Source of the DNA: Cognatiluteimonas lumbrici
Lineage (GTDB): Bacteria; Pseudomonadota; Gammaproteobacteria; Xanthomonadales; Xanthomonadaceae
Direction: 5' to 3'
NCBI RefSeq assembly: GCF_006476065.1
Contig: NZ_ML636798.1
Location: forward strand, 1,438,207 to 1,502,206
DNA: 64,000 nucleotides
The notes below the pieces were generated by a model. The model had not been told where the DNA came from. It was given only the letters and a program-made list of their open reading frames with translations, and searched no databases. Shown here in pieces: positions 9,614-16,640 of the stretch. Made by a program: the position numbers and the translations under genes. Every line of letters starts with the position of its first letter. The stretch's first letter is position 1.

Positions 9614-9910
9614 TCACTCCTCCAGCAGCCGCTTCATTCCAGCGGCCAGCGCGATGTCCCGACGCTGGGTCCGCTTGTCGCCGCCGCACAGCAGGACCAC
9701 GACTGCCCCATCCGAATGGGTGTAGTAGATCCGGTAACCGGGGCCGTGGTCGATTTTCATCTCGTGAAGTCCGCCGGGAAGGGCGCGATACTGTCCCGGA
9801 TTGCCCCACGCCAAGCGATCGATGCGGACCTGGATGCGAACCCGTGCCTGCCGGTCGCGAAGCCGGCCAAACCACCTGTCGAAAGCCTCGGTCGTCCTGA
9901 CCTCGATCAC
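9614..9910 (-). CDS. RelE/ParE-superfamily toxin (Gp49-like)
   Basis: 98 residues: a beta-alpha toxin with RTTEAFDRWFGRLRD, the RIDRLAWGNPGQYRAL turn, MKIDHGPGYRIYYT and a C-terminal DIALAAGMKRLLEE helix. Family members cut mRNA on the ribosome. The only start that keeps the conserved N-terminus is GTG 9910. A TACAGT -10 ends six bases before it and a perfect TTGACA -35 lies 17 bases further up, so transcription should begin at the GTG itself (leaderless). It is paired with the antitoxin one base downstream. Confidence 0.88.
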   Translation of the reverse strand: MIEVRTTEAFDRWFGRLRDRQARVRIQVRIDRLAWGNPGQYRALPGGLHEMKIDHGPGYRIYYTHSDGAVVVLLCGGDKRTQRRDIALAAGMKRLLEE

Positions 9911-9916
9911 GCAAGG

Positions 9917-9945
9917 ACTGTAATCCGTGGTTCACACCATGTCAA
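9917..9945 (-). promoter_or_regulatory. Sigma-70 promoter of the toxin-antitoxin pair
   Basis: Minus strand: TTGACA (9940-9945), 17-base spacer, TACAGT (9917-9922). The predicted start is base 9910, the first base of the toxin GTG. The -35 overlaps the ATG of the divergent regulator gene, so the two units share one compact control region. Confidence 0.7.
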
Positions 9946-11081
9946 CTACAGGATACAGCGCACCGACTGCACCGGCGCGCTCCGATCGCTACCGCTTCGA
10001 AGGCTTCACACTCGACACCGCCGAGCGCCGGCTGCTGCGCGGCGACGCGCCGGTGGAGCTCGGCGGGCGCTACTTCGATGCGCTGGCGCTGCTGGTCGCC
10101 GACGCCGGCCGGCTGGTATCGAAGGACCGCTTCCTGGAGGAAGTGTGGAACGGCATCCCGGTCACCGAGGAGGCGCTGACGCAGTGCATCCGCACGCTGC
10201 GGCGGGAGCTGGGCGACAGCGCGACGAATCCGCGCTTCATCGAGACGGTGCCGAAGCATGGGTACCGGTTCATCGCGCCGGTCGTGGCCGGCAGCGCCGT
10301 AGACGCGCCCGCGCCCGCGCCTGATGCGATCCGCGCCGCGCCGGCGCAGGGCTGGGGCTGGCAGCAGTCGCTGCTGCTCGCCGCGGCCGGCACCACCGGT
10401 GCCGGCATCGCCGGCCTGCTCGGCGGCTTGGCCTACGGTTTCGCCGGTGCCTCGCAGCCGCTGGCCCCGGGCATGGGCGCGGTCTCGATGCTGCTGGTGA
10501 TGGTGTGCCTGACGATCGTCGCCGCGGTCGCCGGCGGCGCCGGCGTCAGTGCCGGCATCGCGGCATCGGCGCTGCTGCCCGGGCCGCGCTGGCGCTGGAG
10601 CATCGCCGGCGGCGCGCTCGGCGGCATGCTGGTTGGCGTCGTGGTCAAGCTGCTCGGCCTCGATGCCTTCAACCTGCTGCTCGGGCGCTCGCCGGGCGAC
10701 ATCACCGGCGGCGCGGAAGGCCTGCTGCTGGGCGCCTCGGTCGGCTTCGGCCTGTGGTTCGGGGCGCGCGGTGGACGCGAGCCGTGGCGCCGGCGCAGCA
10801 TCGTCGCGGCGGCCATCGCCGGTGCGATCGCCGGTGTCGCCGTACCGCTGTCCGGCGGTCGCCTCATGGGCGGCAGCCTCGACCTGCTCGCCGGCAGCTT
10901 CGAAGGCTCGCGCCTGCGCCTGGACCGCATCGGCGCGCTGTTCGGCGAACCCGGTTTCGGGCCGGTGAGCCAGGCAGCCACCGGCGCGATGGAAGGCGCG
11001 CTGTTCGGCGCCTGCATCGTCGGGGCGATGGTCGCGCTGGCGCCACTGGTCGCGGGTCGTGCTAGCTTGCCTGCCGAGTGA
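9939..11081 (+). CDS. CadC/ToxR-like winged-helix regulator with polytopic membrane domain
   Basis: 380 residues from ATG 9939 (an in-frame GTG at 9927 is possible). Residues 16-110 form a Trans_reg_C winged helix: YRFEGFTLDTAERRLLRG, LVSKDRFLEEVW, CIRTLRRELGD and FIETVPKHGYRFIAPV. After an Ala/Pro linker comes about 250 residues of Gly/Ala-rich hydrophobic sequence with seven or eight likely membrane segments, instead of the single helix plus periplasmic sensor of CadC. It thus looks like a membrane-tethered one-component regulator. Its TGA overlaps the GTG of the permease (GTGA), which suggests that it works with that transporter. Confidence 0.8.
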   Translation: MSTTGYSAPTAPARSDRYRFEGFTLDTAERRLLRGDAPVELGGRYFDALALLVADAGRLVSKDRFLEEVWNGIPVTEEALTQCIRTLRRELGDSATNPRFIETVPKHGYRFIAPVVAGSAVDAPAPAPDAIRAAPAQGWGWQQSLLLAAAGTTGAGIAGLLGGLAYGFAGASQPLAPGMGAVSMLLVMVCLTIVAAVAGGAGVSAGIAASALLPGPRWRWSIAGGALGGMLVGVVVKLLGLDAFNLLLGRSPGDITGGAEGLLLGASVGFGLWFGARGGREPWRRRSIVAAAIAGAIAGVAVPLSGGRLMGGSLDLLAGSFEGSRLRLDRIGALFGEPGFGPVSQAATGAMEGALFGACIVGAMVALAPLVAGRASLPAE

Positions 11082-12376
11082 TCGATTCCACGACGACACC
11101 ACGACCGACCCTCCGCCGCGCCGTCGGGCGCTGGCAGCTCTACGGCCTCTCGATCAACGACGTCATCGGCAGCGGCATCTACCTGCTGCCCGCTGCCGCC
11201 GCTGCGTTGCTGGGGCCGGCGAGCCTGTGGGGCATCCTGCTCGCGGGACTCGCGGTGAGCCTGCTGGTGCTGTGCTACGCGCAGGCGGCCAGCTACTTCG
11301 ACCAGCCCGGCGGCAGCTACCTGTACGCGCGCGAAGCCTTCGGCCCGTTCGTCGGCCTCGAGGTCGGCTGGATGCAGGTGCTGACCCGCATCGCCAGCGC
11401 CGCCGCGCTGGCCAACGGCCTGGCCGAGGCGGTGACCCACTTCTGGCCCGGCGCGGCCAGCGGCGGCGCGCGGATCGCGATCGTCACCGGCTCGCTGGCC
11501 TTCCTCGTCGCGATCAACATCATCGGCGTACGCGCGGCCGCCCGCACCGGCGTGTTCCTGGCGATCGCCAAGGTGGTGCCGCTGCTGATGTTCATCGCCA
11601 TCGGCGCGGCGTTCGCCGACCTGTCGCAGGCGGCGGTGCTGGCGAACGACATCCCGTTGCGCGACCTGGGCGAGGCGGCCTTGCTGCTGCTGTTCGCCTA
11701 CGCCGGCTTCGAGAACCTGCCGGCTGCGGCCGGCGAGTACCGCAACCCCCGACGCGACGTGCCGTTCGCGATGCTGTCCATGATCGCGACCGTCACCGCG
11801 ATCTATGTGGCGGTGCAGTGGGTGGCGCTGGGCACGCTGCCGGGGCTGGCGGAATCGCAGACGCCGATCGCCGATGCGGCCGCGCGGTTCGGCGACGACT
11901 GGCTGGTGTGGGTGATCACGGTCGGCGCCGCGGTGTCGATCCTCGGCACTAACAGCAACACCATCATGCTCGGACCGCGCTACCTGCTGGCGGTGGCCGA
12001 CGATGGCTTCGGGCCGAAGTTCCTGACCCGGATCCATCCGCGCTTCCGCACGCCGGTACCGGCGATCCTGGTGATCGGCGTGCTGTCGCTGCTGCTCGCG
12101 CTGAGCGGTTCGTTCGTGCAGCTCGCGATGCTGTCGGTGGTGGCGCGGCTGGTGACCTACATCAGCACCGCCCTGGCGGTGATCGTGCTGCAGCGGCGTC
12201 ATGGCGACCGCGAACAGGCGCTGCGCCTGCCCGGCGGCTTGCTCATCCCGGTCGCGGCGACGCTGGTCGCGGTCGGCCTGCTGGCGAGCGCAAGCGTGGA
12301 GAACCTGGCGGCCGGCGCGCTGGCACTGGTCGCGGGGGCGCTGATCTACCGGTTCTGGCGCAGGGATCCGGACTGA
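11078..12376 (+). CDS. APC-family amino acid permease
   Basis: 432 residues with twelve likely membrane helices. The start is GTG 11078, inside a GTGA overlap with the regulator gene. The first helix carries the unwound GSGIYLLP motif of APC transporters; GGSYLYAREAFGPFVG and LLLLFAYAGFENLP are also conserved. It probably takes up or exchanges an amino acid or amine across the inner membrane; specificity is not readable. Co-translation with a membrane-bound winged-helix regulator recalls cadC-cadB logic, though no decarboxylase is nearby. Confidence 0.88.
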   Translation: MIDSTTTPRPTLRRAVGRWQLYGLSINDVIGSGIYLLPAAAAALLGPASLWGILLAGLAVSLLVLCYAQAASYFDQPGGSYLYAREAFGPFVGLEVGWMQVLTRIASAAALANGLAEAVTHFWPGAASGGARIAIVTGSLAFLVAINIIGVRAAARTGVFLAIAKVVPLLMFIAIGAAFADLSQAAVLANDIPLRDLGEAALLLLFAYAGFENLPAAAGEYRNPRRDVPFAMLSMIATVTAIYVAVQWVALGTLPGLAESQTPIADAAARFGDDWLVWVITVGAAVSILGTNSNTIMLGPRYLLAVADDGFGPKFLTRIHPRFRTPVPAILVIGVLSLLLALSGSFVQLAMLSVVARLVTYISTALAVIVLQRRHGDREQALRLPGGLLIPVAATLVAVGLLASASVENLAAGALALVAGALIYRFWRRDPD

Positions 12377-12383
12377 CGGCATG

Positions 12384-12413
12384 AAAAAGGGCCGCCGCTC
12401 GCGCGGCAGCCCT
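12384..12413 (-). terminator. Rho-independent terminator of the Hsp20 gene
   Basis: On the minus strand an 11-pair GC-rich stem with one mismatch and loop GCGA is followed by TTTTT (12388-12384), 42 bases after the Hsp20 stop. It also lies eight bases past the permease stop, so it could terminate both convergent genes, but the T-run favours the minus strand. Confidence 0.8.
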
Positions 12414-12454
12414 GGTCCCCTGTTCCACGACTTGCGTGTTCCGCCAGGCGCGGA

Positions 12455-12949
12455 TCAGGAATTCAGCGTCGGCGACCCCACCTGGATGCGACGCGGGGTC
12501 GACTCCGGGCGCTTCGGGATCACGATCCGCAGCACGCCGTTGCTGCCGGTGGCGGTGATGCCGTCCGGATCGGCGCTGTCGGGGAGCGCGAAGCGGCGAT
12601 GGAAGCTGCCGTACATGCGCTCGATGCGCGAGTAGCGCTCGGTCTCCGACCTGGACTCGGACCGGCGTTCACCCTTGATGGTGAGCATGCCCTTGTCCAT
12701 CTGGACTTCGATGTCCTGCGGGTCCACGCCGGGGATGTCCGCGTCGAGCACGAACTGGTCGGCTTCCTCGCGGATGTCCACGCGCGGCATCCACTGGCTG
12801 GTCACCACCGAGGACTCGTCGGCGAGGTCCCGGAACAAGCCATTCGAAAGCAGGCCATCGGGGAGCAGGCTGCCTCCGAAGACGCGGTCGATCAGCGCAC
12901 GCATCGGGTCCTGGTCGGTGGGCGACGAATAACGGGTCAACTTGTTCAT
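12455..12949 (-). CDS. Hsp20/alpha-crystallin small heat-shock protein
   Basis: 164 residues. A variable N-terminus (MNKLTRYSSPTDQDPMRAL) is followed by the alpha-crystallin domain: WMPRVDIREEADQFVLDADIPG, GMLTIKGERR, YGSFHRRFALPD and the signature NGVLRIVIPKR. It is an ATP-independent holdase that keeps unfolded proteins soluble. The start ATG 12949 has an AGGAGG site seven bases upstream; an in-frame start further up (12991) lacks this. The gene is monocistronic with a strong terminator. I see no sigma-32-like or ROSE-type element that I would defend. Confidence 0.93.
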   Translation of the reverse strand: MNKLTRYSSPTDQDPMRALIDRVFGGSLLPDGLLSNGLFRDLADESSVVTSQWMPRVDIREEADQFVLDADIPGVDPQDIEVQMDKGMLTIKGERRSESRSETERYSRIERMYGSFHRRFALPDSADPDGITATGSNGVLRIVIPKRPESTPRRIQVGSPTLNS

Positions 12950-13069
12950 TGTCGTTCCTCCTTTCAGGCAGGCGGGGGCGTCCCCGCCCATGCCCCGGAA
13001 ATGGCGTCCGGGACGCAGGTTTCAAGGCGGCGGGCGAAACCGCCGTTTGGCCACGGTTAGACTTGCGCG

Positions 13070-13963
13070 ATGCCCGGCCCGCGCATCGCGATCCTCACCC
13101 CCGCCAAGGGCGTCTACGAGGCCACCTGGCCGGTGGTGCTGTCCCGGCTCGAGTCCGCGCTCTCCGCCACCGGCGTGGAGGTGGTGCCGACGCCATGGAC
13201 CGACCACGTCGCGGACGCCGCCGGCCTCGCCGGCTTCGACCTGGTGCTGCCGCTGCTGACCTGGGGCTACCACCTCGACCATGCGCGCTGGCTGCGCGCC
13301 TGCAGCACCTGGCAGGCCGCCGGCATCGCGATGGCCAACCCCGCCGACGTGCTGGCCTGGAACTCGGACAAGCGCTACCTGCAGCGCCTCGCGGACCAGG
13401 GGGTGGCGATCCCGCCGACCACCTGGAGCGAGGCCGTCACCGCCGACCAGGTAGAGGCGCTGTTCGACGCCACCGGCGCCGGGCAGGTGATCGTGAAGCC
13501 GGTGGTGTCCGGCGGCGCATGGAAGACGCAGCGCCTGCGCCGCGGCGATCCGCTCGCCGATCTTCCCGAGGCGGCCGCGATGCTGCAGCCCTACCTGCCC
13601 ACGATCGAGCGCGAGGGCGAGACCTCCCTGCTCTATTTCGGCGGCCGTCTCAGCCACGCCGTCAACAAGCGCCCGGCCGCCGGCGACTTCCGCATCCAGC
13701 TCGACTTCGGCGGCAGCTACCACGCGGTGCCCGAACCGCCGGCGGGTGCCGTTGCCCTGGCCGAGCGGACCCTCGCCGCGATCGGCGAGCCGCTGCTCTA
13801 CGCGCGCATCGACATGCTCCCCGACGCCGACGGCCGCTGGCTGCTGATGGAGGCCGAACTGATCGAGCCGGACTTCTTCCTCGGCCAGGACCCCGCCGCG
13901 GGCGCGGGGTTCGCCGCAGCCCTGCGCGCACGGCTCGGCCAGGGGGCGGGGACCGCCTCCTAG
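13070..13963 (+). CDS. ATP-grasp domain protein
   Basis: 297 residues starting MPGPRIAILTPAK. The fold is that of ATP-grasp enzymes of the RimK/glutathione-synthetase type: a Rossmann-like N-terminus, AWNSDKRYLQRLADQGV for nucleotide binding, VIVKPVVSGGAWKT as the phosphate loop and RWLLMEAELIEPDFFL as the metal site. It likely ligates a carboxylate to an amine, substrate unknown. ATG 13070 has no Shine-Dalgarno but a TAGACT hexamer ends six bases before it, so a leaderless transcript is possible. Its TAG overlaps the stop of the convergent membrane-protein gene. Confidence 0.85.
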   Translation: MPGPRIAILTPAKGVYEATWPVVLSRLESALSATGVEVVPTPWTDHVADAAGLAGFDLVLPLLTWGYHLDHARWLRACSTWQAAGIAMANPADVLAWNSDKRYLQRLADQGVAIPPTTWSEAVTADQVEALFDATGAGQVIVKPVVSGGAWKTQRLRRGDPLADLPEAAAMLQPYLPTIEREGETSLLYFGGRLSHAVNKRPAAGDFRIQLDFGGSYHAVPEPPAGAVALAERTLAAIGEPLLYARIDMLPDADGRWLLMEAELIEPDFFLGQDPAAGAGFAAALRARLGQGAGTAS

Positions 13964-14505
13964 GCCGCTTCCTCGCGCGCCGCCTTGCGGAACAGGCCGG
14001 CCGAGAGCAGCCACGGCAGCACGAAGAACAGCGAGACCATCGCGCCGCGCAGGTCCGGGCCCGCGACCAGGCACCACAGCGACAGCGCCACGTTGGCGGC
14101 CGCGGTCGCGTACAGCGCCCGCGCCATGCCCGCCGGCCGGAACCAGCCGACCAGCGCGCCGGCCATGCCGACCAGCAGCACCAGGAAGAAGCCGAGGTTG
14201 GCCCAGTGCCCGCCGTCGCCGATGATCCCGACTGCCAGGTTGGCCCAGACCAGCAGGAACCCGGCCACCACCGCCACCCCGACGCCGGCCCGGTAGAAGC
14301 GGTTCGGCGACATCCGCGACACGATCTCGTAGCAGCCGAGCGCGAACAGCAGCATCGCGCCGAAGACCACGAAGTCGAACACGTCCCAGTCCACCTCGCG
14401 GGTGAACTGCATCGCCACCAGCGGCGTGAGCCAGAGCGCCGCCGCCAGCCCCCAGGCCACCATCCGCACCTTGTTGCCGCGCCGCGCCATCGTTCCTTCC
14501 GTCAT
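13960..14505 (-). CDS. Six-helix membrane protein of unknown function
   Basis: 181 residues with about five or six hydrophobic helices (VAWGLAAALWLTPLVAMQF, FDFVVFGAMLLFALGCYEIV, FFLVLLVGMAGALVGWF). The start could be ATG 14505 or ATG 14490; the second is preceded by GGAAGG. No charged motif or known family is evident. Similar small predicted membrane proteins are common in xanthomonads. It is convergent with the ATP-grasp gene, sharing four bases at the stops. Confidence 0.7.
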   Translation of the reverse strand: MTEGTMARRGNKVRMVAWGLAAALWLTPLVAMQFTREVDWDVFDFVVFGAMLLFALGCYEIVSRMSPNRFYRAGVGVAVVAGFLLVWANLAVGIIGDGGHWANLGFFLVLLVGMAGALVGWFRPAGMARALYATAAANVALSLWCLVAGPDLRGAMVSLFFVLPWLLSAGLFRKAAREEAA

Positions 14506-14611
14506 TGCCGGATCCTCAAGTAAGTGGAGGCGCCAGCGTCCCCGGAGCGGCGATGAGGCGCATGAGCAACGCCTGAGGAATCGCTGAAACCCGTCTCCCG
14601 GACCTGCCCGC

Positions 14612-15394
14612 TCAGGCCAGCGCGGTATCCAGCACCATCATCAGCACGAAGCCGAGCATCAGCCCGGCGGTGGCGAAGTTCTCGTGGCCCTGGCGGTGCG
14701 ACTCCGGGATGATCTCGTGGCTGACCACGAACAGCATCGCGCCGGCGGCGAAGCCCAGGCCGCAGGGCAACAGCCACGGCGAGGCCGCGATCACCACGCT
14801 GGCGCCCAGCGCCGCGCCCACCGGCTCGATCAATCCCGAGGCGACCCCGATCAGGATCGCGTGGCGCCGGCCGTAACCGGCCGCGAGCAGGGCCAGCGCC
14901 ACCACCAGCCCTTCCGGAATGTCCTGGATCGCGATGCCGGTCGCCAGCACCAGCCCCTGCTGCGCGTCGGCCGCGTAGGCCACGCCGATCGCCAGGCCCT
15001 CGGGCAGGTTGTGCAGGTAGATCGCGAACACGAACAGCCAGGTGCGCGCGATGCGCCGGCGGTCGCCGCCCTCCGGGCCCTTGATGAAATGCTCGTGCGG
15101 CAGCGCGCGCTCCAGCCACATCACCGCCGCGCCGCCGACCAGCAGCGAGATGCCCACCAGCAGGCCGCTGGTCCAGGCGCCGGCGCCGAGCCGCTCCGCG
15201 GTGCCCAGCGCCGGCAGCAACAGCGAGAAGGCGACCGCGGCGAGCATGATGCCGGCGCCGAAGCCGAGCATCGCGTCCTGCAACCGTCGCCCCAGCGAGC
15301 GCGCGAACAATGCCGGCAAGGTACCGAGCATGGTGGCCGCGGCCGCGATGCAGCCGGCCAGGAATGCCGCCAGGACGATGCCGTCGTTGACCAT
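14612..15394 (-). CDS. ZIP-family divalent metal transporter
   Basis: 260 residues with eight helices. The ZIP metal-binding signatures are intact: YLHNLPEGLAIGVA in helix 4 and GIAIQDIPEGLVVALAL in helix 5, plus SHEIIPESHR. It imports zinc, iron or manganese into the cytoplasm in related systems. I start at ATG 15394 (MVNDGIVLAAF); an upstream in-frame start would add 18 unlike residues running into the palindromes at 15428-15492. It is divergent from the GntR gene, so those palindromes may regulate both. Confidence 0.88.
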   Translation of the reverse strand: MVNDGIVLAAFLAGCIAAAATMLGTLPALFARSLGRRLQDAMLGFGAGIMLAAVAFSLLLPALGTAERLGAGAWTSGLLVGISLLVGGAAVMWLERALPHEHFIKGPEGGDRRRIARTWLFVFAIYLHNLPEGLAIGVAYAADAQQGLVLATGIAIQDIPEGLVVALALLAAGYGRRHAILIGVASGLIEPVGAALGASVVIAASPWLLPCGLGFAAGAMLFVVSHEIIPESHRQGHENFATAGLMLGFVLMMVLDTALA

Positions 15395-15427
15395 CACCGG
15401 ATCATGCACCCGCAAACGGTTCGAAAG

Positions 15428-15492
15428 CGATAATTGAACGACCGTCAATTGACGGTTTCATGCAGGCCAGTTCCGGGTCCGCGCAATTATCG
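15428..15492. promoter_or_regulatory. Nested palindromes in the ZIP/GntR intergenic region
   Basis: A perfect 16-base palindrome ACCGTCAATTGACGGT (15441-15456) lies between perfect 9-base inverted arms CGATAATTG (15428-15436) and CAATTATCG (15484-15492). Such symmetry upstream of a regulator gene suggests operator sites, most simply for the adjacent GntR protein. Which protein binds is inference. Confidence 0.55.
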
Positions 15493-15500
15493 TTTGATTG

Positions 15501-15528
15501 TTGCCTCGACAAATCGCGGCTGTAGTAT
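15501..15528 (+). promoter_or_regulatory. Candidate promoter of the GntR gene
   Basis: TTGCCT (15501-15506), a 16-base spacer and TAGTAT (15523-15528). The hexamer is part of GTAGTATCG, which recurs at 23966-23974 ahead of the XRE gene of the same locus. The match to sigma-70 is moderate. Confidence 0.4.
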
Positions 15529-15565
15529 CGCGCCTAGATCGTCCTCGCAGAGATGGAGTTTTGCG

Positions 15566-16195
15566 ATGACCGAGATCCAGTCGAAGAGTGCTCTCCTCTA
15601 CAGGGAAGTCAGGCGCGCACTCCGTTCGGGACGCTACGTTCCCGGGGAGCGGATCGACCCTGCCACGCTCGCGGAAGCGTTCCATGCGAGCCCCACGCCG
15701 GTCCGCTTCGCGCTGTACCGCCTGGTCGGCGAAGGCCTGATCACGGACCACGGCCGCAGCGGGCTGTACGTGCCGCTGCCGACGGAACTGGCATTGCGCG
15801 ACCTCTACGACTGGATGCGGCGACTGCTGCTGATGGCCTGCGACATCCGCGGGGAAGCCGGCCACGCCGGCGCCGTGGATCCGCAACCCGATGTCGATGG
15901 CGACGACATCGCGAGCCTGACCTGGCAGCTGTTCGACGCGATCGCGCGCGCGGCCGACCAGCGTTCGTTGTACCTGGCGGCGAAACAAGCGAACGACAGG
16001 CTCGCGCCGATCCGGCAAGTCGGCCAGGGCTTCTTCGACGACGCCCGCGAGGAAATCGCGATGCTCACGGAGCATTGGGCGCGCCAGGACATGGACTCGC
16101 TCAGGTCGGGGCTGGACGCCTACCACGAGCGTCGGCGGCAGCTCGTGCCGGAGATCGTGGCGATGCTGGGAGACGCCAGCGGATTGCCGCATTGA
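15566..16195 (+). CDS. GntR-family regulator beside the lasso locus
   Basis: 209 residues. The N-terminal winged helix is typical of GntR proteins (LLYREVRRALRSGRYVPGERI, TLAEAFHASPTPVRFALYRLVGEGL, GLYVPLPTE). The C-terminal 120 residues are all-helical, as in FCD-type effector domains, though without a clear metal triad. The start ATG 15566 follows GATGGAG; open frame extends upstream but through the palindrome region. It stands 114 bases before the lasso precursor on the same strand and is a plausible regulator of the cluster and of itself. GntR genes often accompany proteobacterial lasso clusters. Confidence 0.8.
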   Translation: MTEIQSKSALLYREVRRALRSGRYVPGERIDPATLAEAFHASPTPVRFALYRLVGEGLITDHGRSGLYVPLPTELALRDLYDWMRRLLLMACDIRGEAGHAGAVDPQPDVDGDDIASLTWQLFDAIARAADQRSLYLAAKQANDRLAPIRQVGQGFFDDAREEIAMLTEHWARQDMDSLRSGLDAYHERRRQLVPEIVAMLGDASGLPH

Positions 16196-16213
16196 TGCGG
16201 TGGGAAAGAATTA

Positions 16214-16289
16214 GCGGAATACGATGCAGAAATGATTTGAAAATCAGGATTCCGCGCTCCTAGCCTCGGCTTGCCATGACTTTCATGGC
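16214..16289. promoter_or_regulatory. Dyad-rich control region ahead of the lasso precursor
   Basis: Three inverted repeats lie here: GCGGAAT (16214-16220) with ATTCCGC (16249-16255); TGATTT-GA-AAATCA (16233-16246); and GCCATGA-CTT-TCATGGC (16273-16289). The last ends 20 bases before the precursor ATG and eight bases before its ribosome site, so it could be an operator or a 5'-leader hairpin. The first two may be operators or a weak terminator of the GntR gene. Confidence 0.5.
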
Positions 16290-16308
16290 GCTATCGCAGG
16301 AGAAGAAG

Positions 16309-16593
16309 ATGGACATCAACGAGAACACCGCGCGCAGGTCGCAGTCGGACGACATCGCACTCGGGACGGCCAGCACCGAGACCCGCGGCATCCCCGTCGG
16401 CACCACCGAACCGTTGGGCCGGGACGATGTGCTCGGCATTGCCAGCGAAGAAACGCGCGGCATTCCCGGCAAGCTCGACGAACCACTCGGCCACTGGGCG
16501 ATCGGCATCGCCAGCGAGGAAACGCAGGGCTTCCCGGTCGGCGCAGACGAGCCGCTGGGGATGAACTTCCAGACCGGCATCTCGGCCGAGTGA
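16309..16593 (+). CDS. Lasso peptide precursor with three tandem cores
   Basis: 94 residues, start ATG 16309 after AGGAGAAG. Residues 1-26 are the leader. Three repeats follow, with cores beginning at Gly27 (GIPVGTTEPLG), Gly51 (GIPGKLDEPLG) and Gly74 (GFPVGADEPLG). Each core has Gly1 and Glu8, giving an eight-membered macrolactam ring, and each is preceded by a conserved segment ending Thr-Arg or Thr-Gln (TASTETR, IASEETR, IASEETQ), placing Thr at -2 as required by lasso proteases. Tails differ (RDDV, HWAI, MNFQ), so three distinct products are expected. Most known precursors have one core. The identification rests on the adjacent B and C genes plus these motifs. Confidence 0.85.
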   Translation: MDINENTARRSQSDDIALGTASTETRGIPVGTTEPLGRDDVLGIASEETRGIPGKLDEPLGHWAIGIASEETQGFPVGADEPLGMNFQTGISAE

Positions 16594-16599
16594 GCACGG

Positions 16600-16628
16600 A
16601 AGGGGCGCACCGGCAAGGTGCGTCCCTT
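16600..16628 (+). terminator. Hairpin between precursor and B gene (attenuator)
   Basis: Twelve-pair stem (16600-16611 with 16617-16628, including one G-U pair) with loop GGCAA, followed by a short pyrimidine run TTTCCTCTT. It starts seven bases after the precursor stop and ends 12 bases before the B start. A leaky terminator here would leave more precursor than enzyme mRNA, as in other RiPP clusters; it may also protect the 3' end of the precursor message. Confidence 0.65.
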
Positions 16629-16640
16629 TCCTCTTCGCGC

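Noticed and set aside
16276-16308. Upstream in-frame ATG for the precursor
   Set aside because: It lies inside the GCCATGA-CTT-TCATGGC dyad, with no ribosome site; ATG 16309 has AGGAGA.
16309-16390. A lasso core starting at Gly19 (GTASTE)
   Set aside because: No Thr at -2, and the acidic residue would be at position 6, too small for a known ring. Aligning the three repeats shows that this part matches the inter-core recognition segment.
16590-16640. GTG start of B overlapping the precursor stop
   Set aside because: It would put a 12-pair hairpin and 17 unlike residues ahead of the conserved RRE start MHYRL; ATG 16641 fits the family.
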